Assembly (NCBI GenBank): GCA_036172665.1
Contig: JAYKNF010000013.1
Coordinates: 2,480,001-2,544,000 of the forward strand
Source: Prosopocoilus inquinatus
Taxonomy: Eukaryota > Arthropoda > Insecta > Coleoptera > Lucanidae
Reading direction: 5' to 3'
DNA: 64,000 nt
Position numbers and translations under genes: made by a program. The notes beneath the pieces are model-generated. The model ran no database searches. It was not told where the DNA came from and saw only the letters and a program-made list of their open reading frames with translations. Every line of letters begins with the position of its first letter. Position 1 is the first letter of the stretch. Of the stretch, positions 25,731 to 39,900 are shown piece after piece.

Positions 25731-28700
25731 AAGCGATCCTTACTAATCTACTATGTTATTTGACGTTTCGATGGACTCCAATAACTTTGATGTGAGATAC
25801 GAAGTTCTCGGACGCAGCTGAAGCTAGAAATAGTTTTAAACGAAACAACACGTATTAGCGTTGTTCCTGTGATGTATCTAATCGATCCTTACTCATCTAT
25901 CATGTTATTTGGCGTTTCGATGGACTCCAGTAACTTTGATGTGAGTTACGAAGTTCTCGGACGCAGCTGAAGCTAGAAATAGTTTTAAACGAAACAACAC
26001 ATATTAGCGTTGTTCCTGTGATGTATCTAATCGATCTTTACTTATATATCATGTTATTTGACGTTTGGATGGACTCCAGTAACCCTGATGTGAGATACGA
26101 AGTTCTCGGACGCATCAGAAGCTGGAAATAGTTTTGAACGAAACAACACGTATTAGCGTTGTTCCTGTGATGTATCTAAATGTTCCTTACTTATCTAACA
26201 TGTTATTTGACGTTTGGATGGACTCCAGTAAGTCTGATGTGATATACAAAGTTTTTGGACGCAGCAGGAGCTGGAAATAGTTTTAAACGAGACAACAAGT
26301 ATTAGCGTTGTTCCTGTGCTGTATCTAATCGATCCTTACTTATCTGTCATGTTATCTGACGTTTCGATGGATTCCAGTAACTCTGATGTGAGATACGACT
26401 TTTTCGGACGCAGCAGAAGCTGGAAATAGTTTTGAACGAAACAACACGTATTAACGTTGTTCCTGTGATGTATCTAATCGATCCTTACTTATCTGTCATG
26501 TTATCTGACGTTTCGATGGACTCCAGTAACTTTGATGTGAGATACGAAGTTCTCGGACGCAGCTGTAGCTAGAAATAGTTTTAAACGAAACAACACGTAT
26601 TAGCGTTGTTCCTGTGTTGTATCTAATCGATCCTTACTTATCTATCATGTTATTTGACGTTTCGATGGACTCCAGTAACTCTGATGTGAGATACGACGTT
26701 TTCGGACGCAGCAGAAGCTGGAAATAGTTTTTAACGAAACAGCACATATTAGCGTTGTTCCTGTGATGTATCTAATCGATCCTTACTTATCTATCATGTT
26801 ATTTGACGTTTGGATGGACTCCAGTAACTCTGATGTGAGATACGAAGTTCTCGGACGCAGCAGAAGCTGGAAATAGTTTTAAAGGAAACAACACGCATTA
26901 GCGTTGTTCCTGTGATGTATCTAATCGATCCTTACTCATCTATCATGTTATTTGGCGTTTCGATGGACTCCAGTAACTCTGATGTGAGATACAAAGTTTA
27001 CGGACGCAGCAGAAGCTGGAAATAGTTTTGAACGAAACAACACGTATTAGCGTTGTTCCTGTGATGTATCTAAACGATCCTTACTTATCTAACATGTTAT
27101 TTGACGTTTGGATGGACTCCAGTAATTCTGATGTGAGATAAAAAGTTTTTGGACGCAGCAGGAGCTGGAAATAGTTTTAAACGAAACAACACATATTAGC
27201 GTTGTTCCTGTGATGTATCTAATCGATCCTTACTCATCTATCATGTTATTTGACGTTTGGACGGACTCCAGTAACTCTGATGTGAGATACAAAGTTCTCG
27301 GACACAGCAGAAGCTGGAAATAGTTTTGAACGAAACAACACGTATTAGCATTGTTCCTGTGATGTATCTAAACGATCCTTACTTATCTAACATGTTATTT
27401 GACGTTTGGATGGACTCCAGTAACTCTGATGTGAGATACGACGTTTTCGGACGCAGCAGAAGCTGGAAATAGTTTTAAACGAAACAACACGTATTAGCGT
27501 TGTTCCTGTGATGTATCTAATCGATCCTTACTTATCTATCATGTTATTTGACGTTTGGATGGACTCCAGTAACTCTGATTTCAGATACGAAGTTCTCGGA
27601 CGCAGCAGAAGTTGGAAATAGTTTTAAACGAAACAACACGCATTAGCGTTGTTCCTGTGATGTATCTAATCGATCCTTACTCATCTATCATTTTATTTGG
27701 CGTTTCGATGGACTCCAGTAACTTTGATGTGAGATACGAAGTTCTCGGACGCAGCTGAAGCTGGAAATAGTTTTAAACGAAACAACACGCATTAGCGTTG
27801 TTCCTGTGATGTATCTAATCGATCCTTACTCATCTATCATGTTATTTGACGTTTCGATGGACTCCAGTAACTTTGATGTGAGATACGAAGTTCTCGGACG
27901 CAGCCGAAGCTAGAAATAGTTTTAAACGAAACAACACGCATTAGCGTTGTTCCTGTGATGTATCTAATCGATCCTTACTCATCTATCATGTTACTTGGCG
28001 TTTCGATGGACTCCAGTATCTTTGATGTGAGATACGAAGTTCTCGGGCGCAGCTGAAGCTAGAAATAGTTTTAAACGAAACAACACGTATTAGCGTTGTT
28101 CCTGTGATGTATCTAATCGATCCTTACTCATCTATCAAGTTATTTGACGTTTCGATGGACTCCAGTAACTCTGATGTGAGATACAAAGTTTACGGACGCA
28201 GCAGAAGCTGGAAATAGTTGTGAACGAAACAGCACGTATTAGCGTTGTTCCTGTGATGTATCTAATCGATCCTTACTTATCTACTATGTTATTTGACGTT
28301 TCGATGGACTCCAGTAACTATGATGTGAGACACGAAATTTCCGGACGCAGCAGAAGCTGGAAATAGTTTTAAACGAAACAATACGCATTAGCGTTGTTCC
28401 TGTAATGTATCTAATCGATCCTTACTCATCTCTCATGTTATTTGGCGGTTCGATGGACTCCAGTAACTTTGATGTGAGTTACGAAGTTCTTGGACGCAGC
28501 TGAAGCTAGAAATAGTTTTAAAGGAAACAACACGCATTAGCGTTGTTCCTGTGATGTATCTAATCGATCCTTACTCTTCTATCATGTTATTTGGCGTTTC
28601 GATAGACTCCAATAACTTTGATGTGAGATACGAAGTTCTCGGACGCAGCTGAAGCTAGAAATAGTTTTAAAGGAAACAACACGCACTAGCGTTGTTCCTG

Positions 28701-31700
28701 TGATGTATCTAATCAATCCTTACTCATCTATCATGTTATTTGGCGTTTCGATGGACTCCAGTAACTTTGATGTGAGATACGAAGTTCTCGGACGCAGCTG
28801 AAGCTAGAAATAGTTTTAAACGAAACAACACGCATTAGCGTTGTTCCTGTGATGTATCTAATCGATCCTTACTCATCTATCATGTTACTTGGCGTTTCGA
28901 TGGACTCCAGTAACTTTGATGTGAGATACGAAGTTCTCGGGCGCAGCTGAAGCTAGAAATAGTTTTAAAGGAAACAACACGTATTAGCGTTGTTCCTGTG
29001 ATGTATCTAATCGATCCTTACTCATCTATCAAGTTATTTGACGTTTGGATGGACTCCAGTAACTCTGATGTGAGATACAAAGTTTACGGACGCAGCAGAA
29101 GCTGGAAATAGTTGTGAACGAAACAGCACGTATTAGCGTTGTTCATGTGATGTATCTAATCGATCCTTACTTATCTACTATGTTATTTGACGTTTCGATG
29201 GACTCCAGTAACTATGATGTGAGACACGAAATTTCCGGACGCAGCAGAAGCTGGAAATAGTTTTAAACGAAACAATACGAATTAGCGTTGTTCCTGTGAT
29301 GTATCTAATCGATCCTTACTCATCTATCATGTTATTTGTCGTTTCGATGGACTCTAGTAATTCTGATGTGAGATACGAAGTTTTTGGACGCAGCAGGAGC
29401 TGGAAATAGTTTTGAACGAAACAACACGTATTAGCGTTGTTCCTGTGATGTATCTAAACGATCCTTACTTATCTAACATGTTATTTGACGTTTGGATGGA
29501 CTCCAGTAAGTCTGATGTGATATACAAAGTTTTTGGACGCAGCAGGAGCTGGAAATAGTTTTAAACGAAACAACACGTATTAGCGTTGTTCCTGTGCTGT
29601 ATCTAATCGATCGTTACTTATCTATCATGTTATTTGACGTTTCGATGAACTCCGGTAACTCTGATGTGAGATACGACGTTTTCGGACGCAGCAGAAGCTG
29701 GAAATAGTTTTAAACAAAACAACACGCATTAGCGATGTTCCTGTGATGTATCTAATCGATCCTTACTTAGCTACTATGTTATTTGACGTTTCGATGGACT
29801 CCAGTATCTCTGATGTGAGATACAAAGTTCTCTGACACAGCAGAAGCTGGAAATAGTTTTGAACGAAACAACACGTATTAGCGTTGTTCCTGTGATGTAT
29901 CTAAACGATCCTTACTTATCTAACATGTTATTTGACGTTTGGATGGACTCCAGTAAGTCTGATGTGAGATACAAAGTTTTTGGACGCAGCAGGAGCTGGA
30001 AATAGTTTTAAACGAAACAACACGTATTAGCGTTGTTCCTGTGCTGTATCTAATCGATCCTTACTTATCTATCATGTTATTTGACGTTTCGATGGACTCC
30101 AGTAACTCTGATGTGAGATACGACGTTTTCGGGCGCAGCAGAAGCTGGAAATAGTTTTAAACGAAACAACACGTATTAGCGTTGTTCCTGTGATGTATCT
30201 AATCGATCCTTACTTATCTATCATGTTATTTGACGTTTGGATAAACTCCAGTAACTCTGATTTGAGATACGAAGTTCTCGGACGCAGCAGAAGCTGGAAA
30301 TAGTTTTAAACGAAACAACACGCATTAGCGTTGTTCTTGTGATGTATCTAATCGATCCTTACTCATCTATCATGTTACTTGGCGTTTCGATGGACTCCAG
30401 TAACTTTGATGTGAGATACGAAGTTCTCGGACGCAGCTGAAGCTAGAAATAGTTTTAAACGAAACAACACGTATTAGCGTTGTTCCTGTGATGTATCTAA
30501 TCGATCCTTACTCATCTATCAAGTTATTTGACGTTTGGATGGACTCCAGTAACTCTGATGTGAGATACAAAGTTTACGGACGCAGCAGAAGCTGGAAATA
30601 GTTTTGAACGAAACAGCACGTATTAGCGTTGTTCCTGTGATGTATCTAATCGATCCTTACTTATCTACTATGTTATTTGACGTTTCGATGGACTCCAGTA
30701 ACTATGATGTGAGATACGAAATTTCCGGACGCAGCAGAAGCTGGAAATAGTTTTAAACGTAACAACACGCATTATCGTTGTTCCTGTGGTGTATCTAATC
30801 GATCCTTACTCATCTCTCATGTTATTTGGCGTTTCGATGGACTCCAGTAACTTTGATGTGAGTTACGAAGTTCTCGGACGCAGCTGAAGCTAGAAATAGT
30901 TTTAAAGGAAACAACACGCATTAGCGTTGTTCCTGTGATGTATCTAATCGATCCTTACTCATCTATCATGTTATTTGGCGTTTCGATAGACTCCAGTAAC
31001 TTTGATGTGAGATACGAAGTTCTCGGACGCAGCTGAAGCTAGAAATAGATTTAAAGGAAACAACACGCACTAGCGTTGTTCCTGTGATGTATCTAATCGA
31101 TCCTTACTTATCTAACATGTTATTTGACGTTTGGATGGACTCCAGTAAGTCTGATGTGAGATACAAAGTTTTTGGACGCAGCAGAAGCTGGAAATAGTTT
31201 TGAACGAAACAACACGTATTAGCGTTGTTCCTGTGATGTATCTAATCGATCCTTACTTAGCTACTATGTTATTTGACGTTTCGATGGACTCCAGTAACTC
31301 TAATGTGAGATACGAAATTTTCGGATGCAGCAGCAGCTGGAAATAGTTTTAAACGAAACAACACATATTAGCGTCGTTCCTGTGATGTATCTAATCGATC
31401 CTTACTCATCTATCATGTTATTTGACGTTTGGACGGACTCCAGTAACTCTGATGTGAGAAACAAAGTTCTCGGAGGCAGCAGAAGCTGGAAATAGTTTTG
31501 AACGAGACAACACGTATTAGCGTTGTTCCTGTGATGTATCTAATCGATCCTTACTCATCTATCATGTTATTTGACGTTTGGACGGACTCCAGTAACTCTG
31601 ATGTGAGATACAAAGTTCTCGGACGCAGCAGAAGCTGGAAATAGTTTTGAACGAAACAACAGGTATTAGCGTTGTTCCTGTGATGTATCTAAACGATCCT

Positions 31701-32733
31701 TACTTATCTAACATGTTATTTGACGTTTGGATGGACTCCAGTAAATCTGATGTGAGATACAAAGTTTTTGGACGCAGCAGGAGCTGGAAATAGTTTTAAA
31801 CGAAACAACACGTATTAGCGTTGTTCCTGTGCTGTATCTAATCGATCCTTACTTATCTATCATGTTATTTTACGTTTCGATGGACTCCAGTAACTCTGAT
31901 GTGAGATACGACGTTTTCGGACGCAGCAGAAGCTGGAAATAGTTTTAAACGAAACAACACGCATTAGCGTTGTTCCTGTGATGTATCTAATCGATCCTTA
32001 CTTATCTATCATGTTATTCGACGTTTCGATGGACTCCAGTAACTCTGATGTGAGATACGACGTTTTCGGACGCAGCAGAAGCTGGAAATAGTTTTAAACG
32101 AAACAACACGCAATAGCGATGTTCCTGTGATGTATCTAATGGATCCTTACTCATCTATCATGTTATTTTACGTTTGGATGGACTCCAGTAACTCTGATGT
32201 GAGATACAAAGTTTTTGGACGCAGCAGAAGCTGGAAATAGTTTTGAACGAAACAACACGTATTAGCGTTGTTCCTGTGATGTTTCTAATCGATCCTTACT
32301 CATCTATCATGTTATTTGACGTTTGGATGGACTCCAGTAACTTTGATGTGAGATACGAAGTTCCCGGACGCAGCTGAAGCTGGAAATAATTTTAAACGAA
32401 GCAACACGCATTAGCGTTGTTCCTGTGATGTATCTAATCGATCCTTACTCATCTATCATGTTATTTGACGTTTCGATGGATTCCAGTAACTTTGATGTGA
32501 GATACGAAGTTCTCGGACGCAGCTGAAGCTAGAAATAGTTTTAAACGAAACAACACGTATTAGCGTTGTTCCTGTGATGTATCTAATCGATCCTTACTCA
32601 TCTATCATGTTATTTGACGTTTGGATGGACTCCAGTAACTCTGATGTGAGATACAAAGTTTTCGGACGCAGCAGAAGCTGGAAATAGTTTTGAACGAAAC
32701 AACACGTATTAGCGTTGTTCCTGTGATGTATCT
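25731..32733 (+). repeat. large HOR unit U2, 47 monomers (7,003 bp)
   Basis: Tandem copy of U1 at exactly 7,003 bp. Every marker compared matches: gataaaaag 27137, cagtatcttt 28014, ggactctagt region 29349, ggatcc 32141. The only differences I noticed are gg at 29796-29797 (tt in U1) and an a at 29280 (c in U1). That suggests identity well above 99%, though I did not align every base. It shares the four-monomer loss junction (29314-29326), so the loss predates the U1/U2 duplication. Confidence 0.9.
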
Positions 32734-35700
32734 AAGCGATCCTTACTAATCTACTATGTTATTTGACGTTTCGATGGACTCCAATAACTTTGATGTGAGA
32801 TACGAAGTTCTCGGACGCAGCTGAAGCTAGAAATAGTTTTAAACGAAACAACACGTATTAGCGTTGTTCCTGTGATGTATCTAATCGATCCTTACTCATC
32901 TATCATGTTATTTGGCGTTTCGATGGACTCCAGTAACTTTGATGTGAGTTACGAAGTTCTCGGACGCAGCTGAAGCTAGAAATAGTTTTAAACGAAACAA
33001 CACATATTAGCGTTGTTCCTGTGATGTATCTAATCGATCTTTACTTATATATCATGTTATTTGACGTTTGGATGGACTCCAGTAACCCTGATGTGAGATA
33101 CGAAGTTCTCGGACGCATCAGAAGCTGGAAATAGTTTTGAACGAAACAACACGTATTAGCGTTGTTCCTGTGATGTATCTAAATGTTCCTTACTTATCTA
33201 ACATGTTATTTGACGTTTGGATGGACTCCAGTAAGTCTGATGTGATATACAAAGTTTTTGGACGCAGCAGGAGCTGGAAATAGTTTTAAACGAGACAACA
33301 AGTATTAGCGTTGTTCCTGTGCTGTATCTAATCGATCCTTACTTATCTGTCATGTTATCTGACGTTTCGATGGATTCCAGTAACTCTGATGTGAGATACG
33401 ACTTTTTCGGACGCAGCAGAAGCTGGAAATAGTTTTGAACGAAACAACACGTATTAACGTTGTTCCTGTGATGTATCTAATCGATCCTTACTTATCTGTC
33501 ATGTTATCTGACGTTTCGATGGACTCCAGTAACTTTGATGTGAGATACGAAGTTCTCGGACGCAGCTGTAGCTAGAAATAGTTTTAAACGAAACAACACG
33601 TATTAGCGTTGTTCCTGTGTTGTATCTAATCGATCCTTACTTATCTATCATGTTATTTGACGTTTCGATGGACTCCAGTAACTCTGATGTGAGATACGAC
33701 GTTTTCGGACGCAGCAGAAGCTGGAAATAGTTTTTAACGAAACAGCACATATTAGCGTTGTTCCTGTGATGTATCTAATCGATCCTTACTTATCTATCAT
33801 GTTATTTGACGTTTGGATGGACTCCAGTAACTCTGATGTGAGATACGAAGTTCTCGGACGCAGCAGAAGCTGGAAATAGTTTTAAAGGAAACAACACGCA
33901 TTAGCGTTGTTCCTGTGATGTATCTAATCGATCCTTACTCATCTATCATGTTATTTGGCGTTTCGATGGACTCCAGTAACTCTGATGTGAGATACAAAGT
34001 TTACGGACGCAGCAGAAGCTGGAAATAGTTTTGAACGAAACAACACGTATTAGCGTTGTTCCTGTGATGTATCTAAACGATCCTTACTTATCTAACATGT
34101 TATTTGACGTTTGGATGGACTCCAGTAATTCTGATGTGAGATAAAAAGTTTTTGGACGCAGCAGGAGCTGGAAATAGTTTTAAACGAAACAACACATATT
34201 AGCGTTGTTCCTGTGATGTATCTAATCGATCCTTACTCATCTATCATGTTATTTGACGTTTGGACGGACTCCAGTAACTCTGATGTGAGATACAAAGTTC
34301 TCGGACACAGCAGAAGCTGGAAATAGTTTTGAACGAAACAACACGTATTAGCATTGTTCCTGTGATGTATCTAAACGATCCTTACTTATCTAACATGTTA
34401 TTTGACGTTTGGATGGACTCCAGTAACTCTGATGTGAGATACGACGTTTTCGGACGCAGCAGAAGCTGGAAATAGTTTTAAACGAAACAACACGTATTAG
34501 CGTTGTTCCTGTGATGTATCTAATCGATCCTTACTTATCTATCATGTTATTTGACGTTTGGATGGACTCCAGTAACTCTGATTTCAGATACGAAGTTCTC
34601 GGACGCAGCAGAAGTTGGAAATAGTTTTAAACGAAACAACACGCATTAGCGTTGTTCCTGTGATGTATCTAATCGATCCTTACTCATCTATCATTTTATT
34701 TGGCGTTTCGATGGACTCCAGTAACTTTGATGTGAGATACGAAGTTCTCGGACGCAGCTGAAGCTGGAAATAGTTTTAAACGAAACAACACGCATTAGCG
34801 TTGTTCCTGTGATGTATCTAATCGATCCTTACTCATCTATCATGTTACTTGGCGTTTCGATGGACTCCAGTATCTTTGATGTGAGATACGAAGTTCTCGG
34901 GCGCAGCTGAAGCTAGAAATAGTTTTAAACGAAACAACACGTATTAGCGTTGTTCCTGTGATGTATCTAATCGATCCTTACTCATCTATCAAGTTATTTG
35001 ACGTTTCGATGGACTCCAGTAACTCTGATGTGAGATACAAAGTTTACGGACGCAGCAGAAGCTGGAAATAGTTGTGAACGAAACAGCACGTATTAGCGTT
35101 GTTCCTGTGATGTATCTAATCGATCCTTACTTATCTACTATGTTATTTGACGTTTCGATGGACTCCAGTAACTATGATGTGAGACACGAAATTTCCGGAC
35201 GCAGCAGAAGCTGGAAATAGTTTTAAACGAAACAATACGCATTAGCGTTGTTCCTGTAATGTATCTAATCGATCCTTACTCATCTCTCATGTTATTTGGC
35301 GGTTCGATGGACTCCAGTAACTTTGATGTGAGTTACGAAGTTCTTGGACGCAGCTGAAGCTAGAAATAGTTTTAAAGGAAACAACACGCATTAGCGTTGT
35401 TCCTGTGATGTATCTAATCGATCCTTACTCTTCTATCATGTTATTTGGCGTTTCGATAGACTCCAATAACTTTGATGTGAGATACGAAGTTCTCGGACGC
35501 AGCTGAAGCTAGAAATAGTTTTAAAGGAAACAACACGCACTAGCGTTGTTCCTGTGATGTATCTAATCAATCCTTACTCATCTATCATGTTATTTGGCGT
35601 TTCGATGGACTCCAGTAACTTTGATGTGAGATACGAAGTTCTCGGACGCAGCTGAAGCTAGAAATAGTTTTAAACGAAACAACACGCATTAGCGTTGTTC

Positions 35701-36905
35701 CTGTGATGTATCTAATCGATCCTTACTCATCTATCATGTTACTTGGCGTTTCGATGGACTCCAGTAACTTTGATGTGAGATACGAAGTTCTCGGGCGCAG
35801 CTGAAGCTAGAAATAGTTTTAAAGGAAACAACACGTATTAGCGTTGTTCCTGTGATGTATCTAATCGATCCTTACTCATCTATCAAGTTATTTGACGTTT
35901 GGATGGACTCCAGTAACTCTGATGTGAGATACAAAGTTTACGGACGCAGCAGAAGCTGGAAATAGTTGTGAACGAAACAGCACGTATTAGCGTTGTTCAT
36001 GTGATGTATCTAATCGATCCTTACTTATCTACTATGTTATTTGACGTTTCGATGGACTCCAGTAACTATGATGTGAGACACGAAATTTCCGGACGCAGCA
36101 GAAGCTGGAAATAGTTTTAAACGAAACAATACGCATTAGCGTTGTTCCTGTGATGTATCTAATCGATCCTTACTCATCTCTCATGTTATTTGGCGTTTCG
36201 ATGGACTCCAGTAACTTTGATGTGAGTTACGAAGTTCTCGGACGCAGCTGAAGCTAGATATAGTTTTAAAGGAAACAACACGCATTAGCGTTGTTCCTGT
36301 GATGTATCTAATCGATCCTTACTCATCTATCATGTTATTTGGCGTTTCGATAGACTCCAGTAACTTTGATGTGAGATACGAAGTTCTGGCACGCAGCTGA
36401 AGCTACAAATAGTTTTAAAGGAAACAACACGCACTAGCGTTGTTCCTGTGATGTATCTAATCAATCCTTACTCATCTATCATGTTATTTGGCGTTTCGAT
36501 GGACTCCAGTAACTCTGATGTGAGATACGACGTTTTCGGACGCAGCAGAAGCTGGAAATAGTTTTAAACGAAACAACACGCATTAGCGTTGTTCCTGTGA
36601 TGTATCTAATCGATCCTTACTTATCTATCATGTTATTCGACGTTTCGATGGACTCCAGTAACTCTGATGTGAGATACGACGTTTTCGGACGCAGCAGAAG
36701 CTGGAAATAGTTTTAAACGAAACAACACGCAGTAGCGATGTTCCTGTGATGTATCTAATGGATCCTTACTCATCTATCATGTTATTTTACGTTTGGATGG
36801 ACTCCAGTAACTCTGATGTGAGATACAAAGTTTTTGGACGCAGCAGAAGCTGGAAATAGTTTTGAACGAAACAACACGTATTAGCGTTGTTCCTGTGATG
36901 TATCT
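32734..36905 (+). repeat. shortened HOR unit U3, 28 monomers (4,172 bp)
   Basis: Begins like U1 and U2 (gataaaaag at 34140). It then lacks one monomer (the cagccgaag monomer; junction between 34766 and 34848), carries the ggcg-to-actctg fusion at 36491-36515, and lacks three monomers just before its end (junction between 36836 and 36903; spacing from ggatcc to aagcg is 146 bp instead of 593 bp). It also has cgcagtagcg where others have cgcaatagcg. Confidence 0.85.
36491..36515 (+). other. recombinant monomer junction shared by U3 to U6
   Basis: A monomer tail of the ttatttggcg type is joined to an actctgatg monomer that continues tacgacgttttcgg. In U1 and U2 these partners are many monomers apart. 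The identical fusion recurs at 40812-40836, 44686-44710 and 48560-48584, so one deletion was later multiplied together with its unit. Chimeric monomers remain 149 bp long. Confidence 0.8.
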
Positions 36906-39900
36906 AAGCGATCCTTACTAATCTACTATGTTATTTGACGTTTCGATGGACTCCAATAACTTTGATGTGAGATACGAAGTTCTCGGACGCAGCTGAAGCT
37001 AGAAATAGTTTTAAACGAAACAACACGTATTAGCGTTGTTCCTGTGATGTATCTAATCGATCCTTACTCATCTATCATGTTATTTGGCGTTTCGATGGAC
37101 TCCAGTAACTTTGATGTGAGTTACGAAGTTCTCGGACGCAGCTGAAGCTAGAAATAGTTTTAAACGAAACAACACATATTAGCGTTGTTCCTGTGATGTA
37201 TCTAATCGATCTTTACTTATATATCATGTTATTTGACGTTTGGATGGACTCCAGTAACCCTGATGTGAGATACGAAGTTCTCGGACGCATCAGAAGCTGG
37301 AAATAGTTTTGAACGAAACAACACGTATTAGCGTTGTTCCTGTGATGTATCTAAATGTTCCTTACTTATCTAACATGTTATTTGACGTTTGGATGGACTC
37401 CAGTAAGTCTGATGTGATATACAAAGTTTTTGGACGCAGCAGGAGCTGGAAATAGTTTTAAACGAGACAACAAGTATTAGCGTTGTTCCTGTGCTGTATC
37501 TAATCGATCCTTACTTATCTGTCATGTTATCTGACGTTTCGATGGATTCCAGTAACTCTGATGTGAGATACGACTTTTTCGGACGCAGCAGAAGCTGGAA
37601 ATAGTTTTGAACGAAACAACACGTATTAACGTTGTTCCTGTGATGTATCTAATCGATCCTTACTTATCTGTCATGTTATCTGACGTTTCGATGGACTCCA
37701 GTAACTTTGATGTGAGATACGAAGTTCTCGGACGCAGCTGTAGCTAGAAATAGTTTTAAACGAAACAACACGTATTAGCGTTGTTCCTGTGTTGTATCTA
37801 ATCGATCCTTACTTATCTATCATGTTATTTGACGTTTCGATGGACTCCAGTAACTCTGATGTGAGATACGACGTTTTCGGACGCAGCAGAAGCTGGAAAT
37901 AGTTTTTAACGAAACAGCACATATTAGCGTTGTTCCTGTGATGTATCTAATCGATCCTTACTTATCTATCATGTTATTTGACGTTTGGATGGACTCCAGT
38001 AACTCTGATGTGAGATACGAAGTTCTCGGACGCAGCAGAAGCTGGAAATAGTTTTAAAGGAAACAACACGCATTAGCGTTGTTCCTGTGATGTATCTAAT
38101 CGATCCTTACTCATCTATCATGTTATTTGGCGTTTCGATGGACTCCAGTAACTCTGATGTGAGATACAAAGTTTACGGACGCAGCAGAAGCTGGAAATAG
38201 TTTTGAACGAAACAACACGTATTAGCGTTGTTCCTGTGATGTATCTAAACGATCCTTACTTATCTAACATGTTATTTGACGTTTGGATGGACTCCAGTAA
38301 TTCTGATGTGAGATAAAAAGTTTTTGGACGCAGCAGGAGCTGGAAATAGTTTTAAACGAAACAACACATATTAGCGTTGTTCCTGTGATGTATCTAATCG
38401 ATCCTTACTCATCTATCATGTTATTTGACGTTTGGACGGACTCCAGTAACTCTGATGTGAGATACAAAGTTCTCGGACACAGCAGAAGCTGGAAATAGTT
38501 TTGAACGAAACAACACGTATTAGCATTGTTCCTGTGATGTATCTAAACGATCCTTACTTATCTAACATGTTATTTGACGTTTGGATGGACTCCAGTAACT
38601 CTGATGTGAGATACGACGTTTTCGGACGCAGCAGAAGCTGGAAATAGTTTTAAACGAAACAACACGTATTAGCGTTGTTCCTGTGATGTATCTAATCGAT
38701 CCTTACTTATCTATCATGTTATTTGACGTTTGGATGGACTCCAGTAACTCTGATTTCAGATACGAAGTTCTCGGACGCAGCAGAAGTTGGAAATAGTTTT
38801 AAACGAAACAACACGCATTAGCGTTGTTCCTGTGATGTATCTAATCGATCCTTACTCATCTATCATTTTATTTGGCGTTTCGATGGACTCCAGTAACTTT
38901 GATGTGAGATACGAAGTTCTCGGACGCAGCTGAAGCTGGAAATAGTTTTAAACGAAACAACACGCATTAGCGTTGTTCCTGTGATGTATCTAATCGATCC
39001 TTACTCATCTATCATGTTATTTGACGTTTCGATGGACTCCAGTAACTTTGATGTGAGATACGAAGTTCTCGGACGCAGCCGAAGCTAGAAATAGTTTTAA
39101 ACGAAACAACACGCATTAGCGTTGTTCCTGTGATGTATCTAATCGATCCTTACTCATCTATCATGTTACTTGGCGTTTCGATGGACTCCAGTATCTTTGA
39201 TGTGAGATACGAAGTTCTCGGGCGCAGCTGAAGCTAGAAATAGTTTTAAACGAAACAACACGTATTAGCGTTGTTCCTGTGATGTATCTAATCGATCCTT
39301 ACTCATCTATCAAGTTATTTGACGTTTCGATGGACTCCAGTAACTCTGATGTGAGATACAAAGTTTACGGACGCAGCAGAAGCTGGAAATAGTTGTGAAC
39401 GAAACAGCACGTATTAGCGTTGTTCCTGTGATGTATCTAATCGATCCTTACTTATCTACTATGTTATTTGACGTTTCGATGGACTCCAGTAACTATGATG
39501 TGAGACACGAAATTTCCGGACGCAGCAGAAGCTGGAAATAGTTTTAAACGAAACAATACGCATTAGCGTTGTTCCTGTAATGTATCTAATCGATCCTTAC
39601 TCATCTCTCATGTTATTTGGCGGTTCGATGGACTCCAGTAACTTTGATGTGAGTTACGAAGTTCTTGGACGCAGCTGAAGCTAGAAATAGTTTTAAAGGA
39701 AACAACACGCATTAGCGTTGTTCCTGTGATGTATCTAATCGATCCTTACTCTTCTATCATGTTATTTGGCGTTTCGATAGACTCCAATAACTTTGATGTG
39801 AGATACGAAGTTCTCGGACGCAGCTGAAGCTAGAAATAGTTTTAAAGGAAACAACACGCACTAGCGTTGTTCCTGTGATGTATCTAATCAATCCTTACTC

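Noticed and set aside
18728..32733. Assembly-collapse or false duplication as the explanation of the 7,003-bp copies
   Set aside because: Not excluded, but at least two private differences separate U1 and U2, and the later units have their own variants and lengths, which favours real copies. Read depth is needed to settle it.
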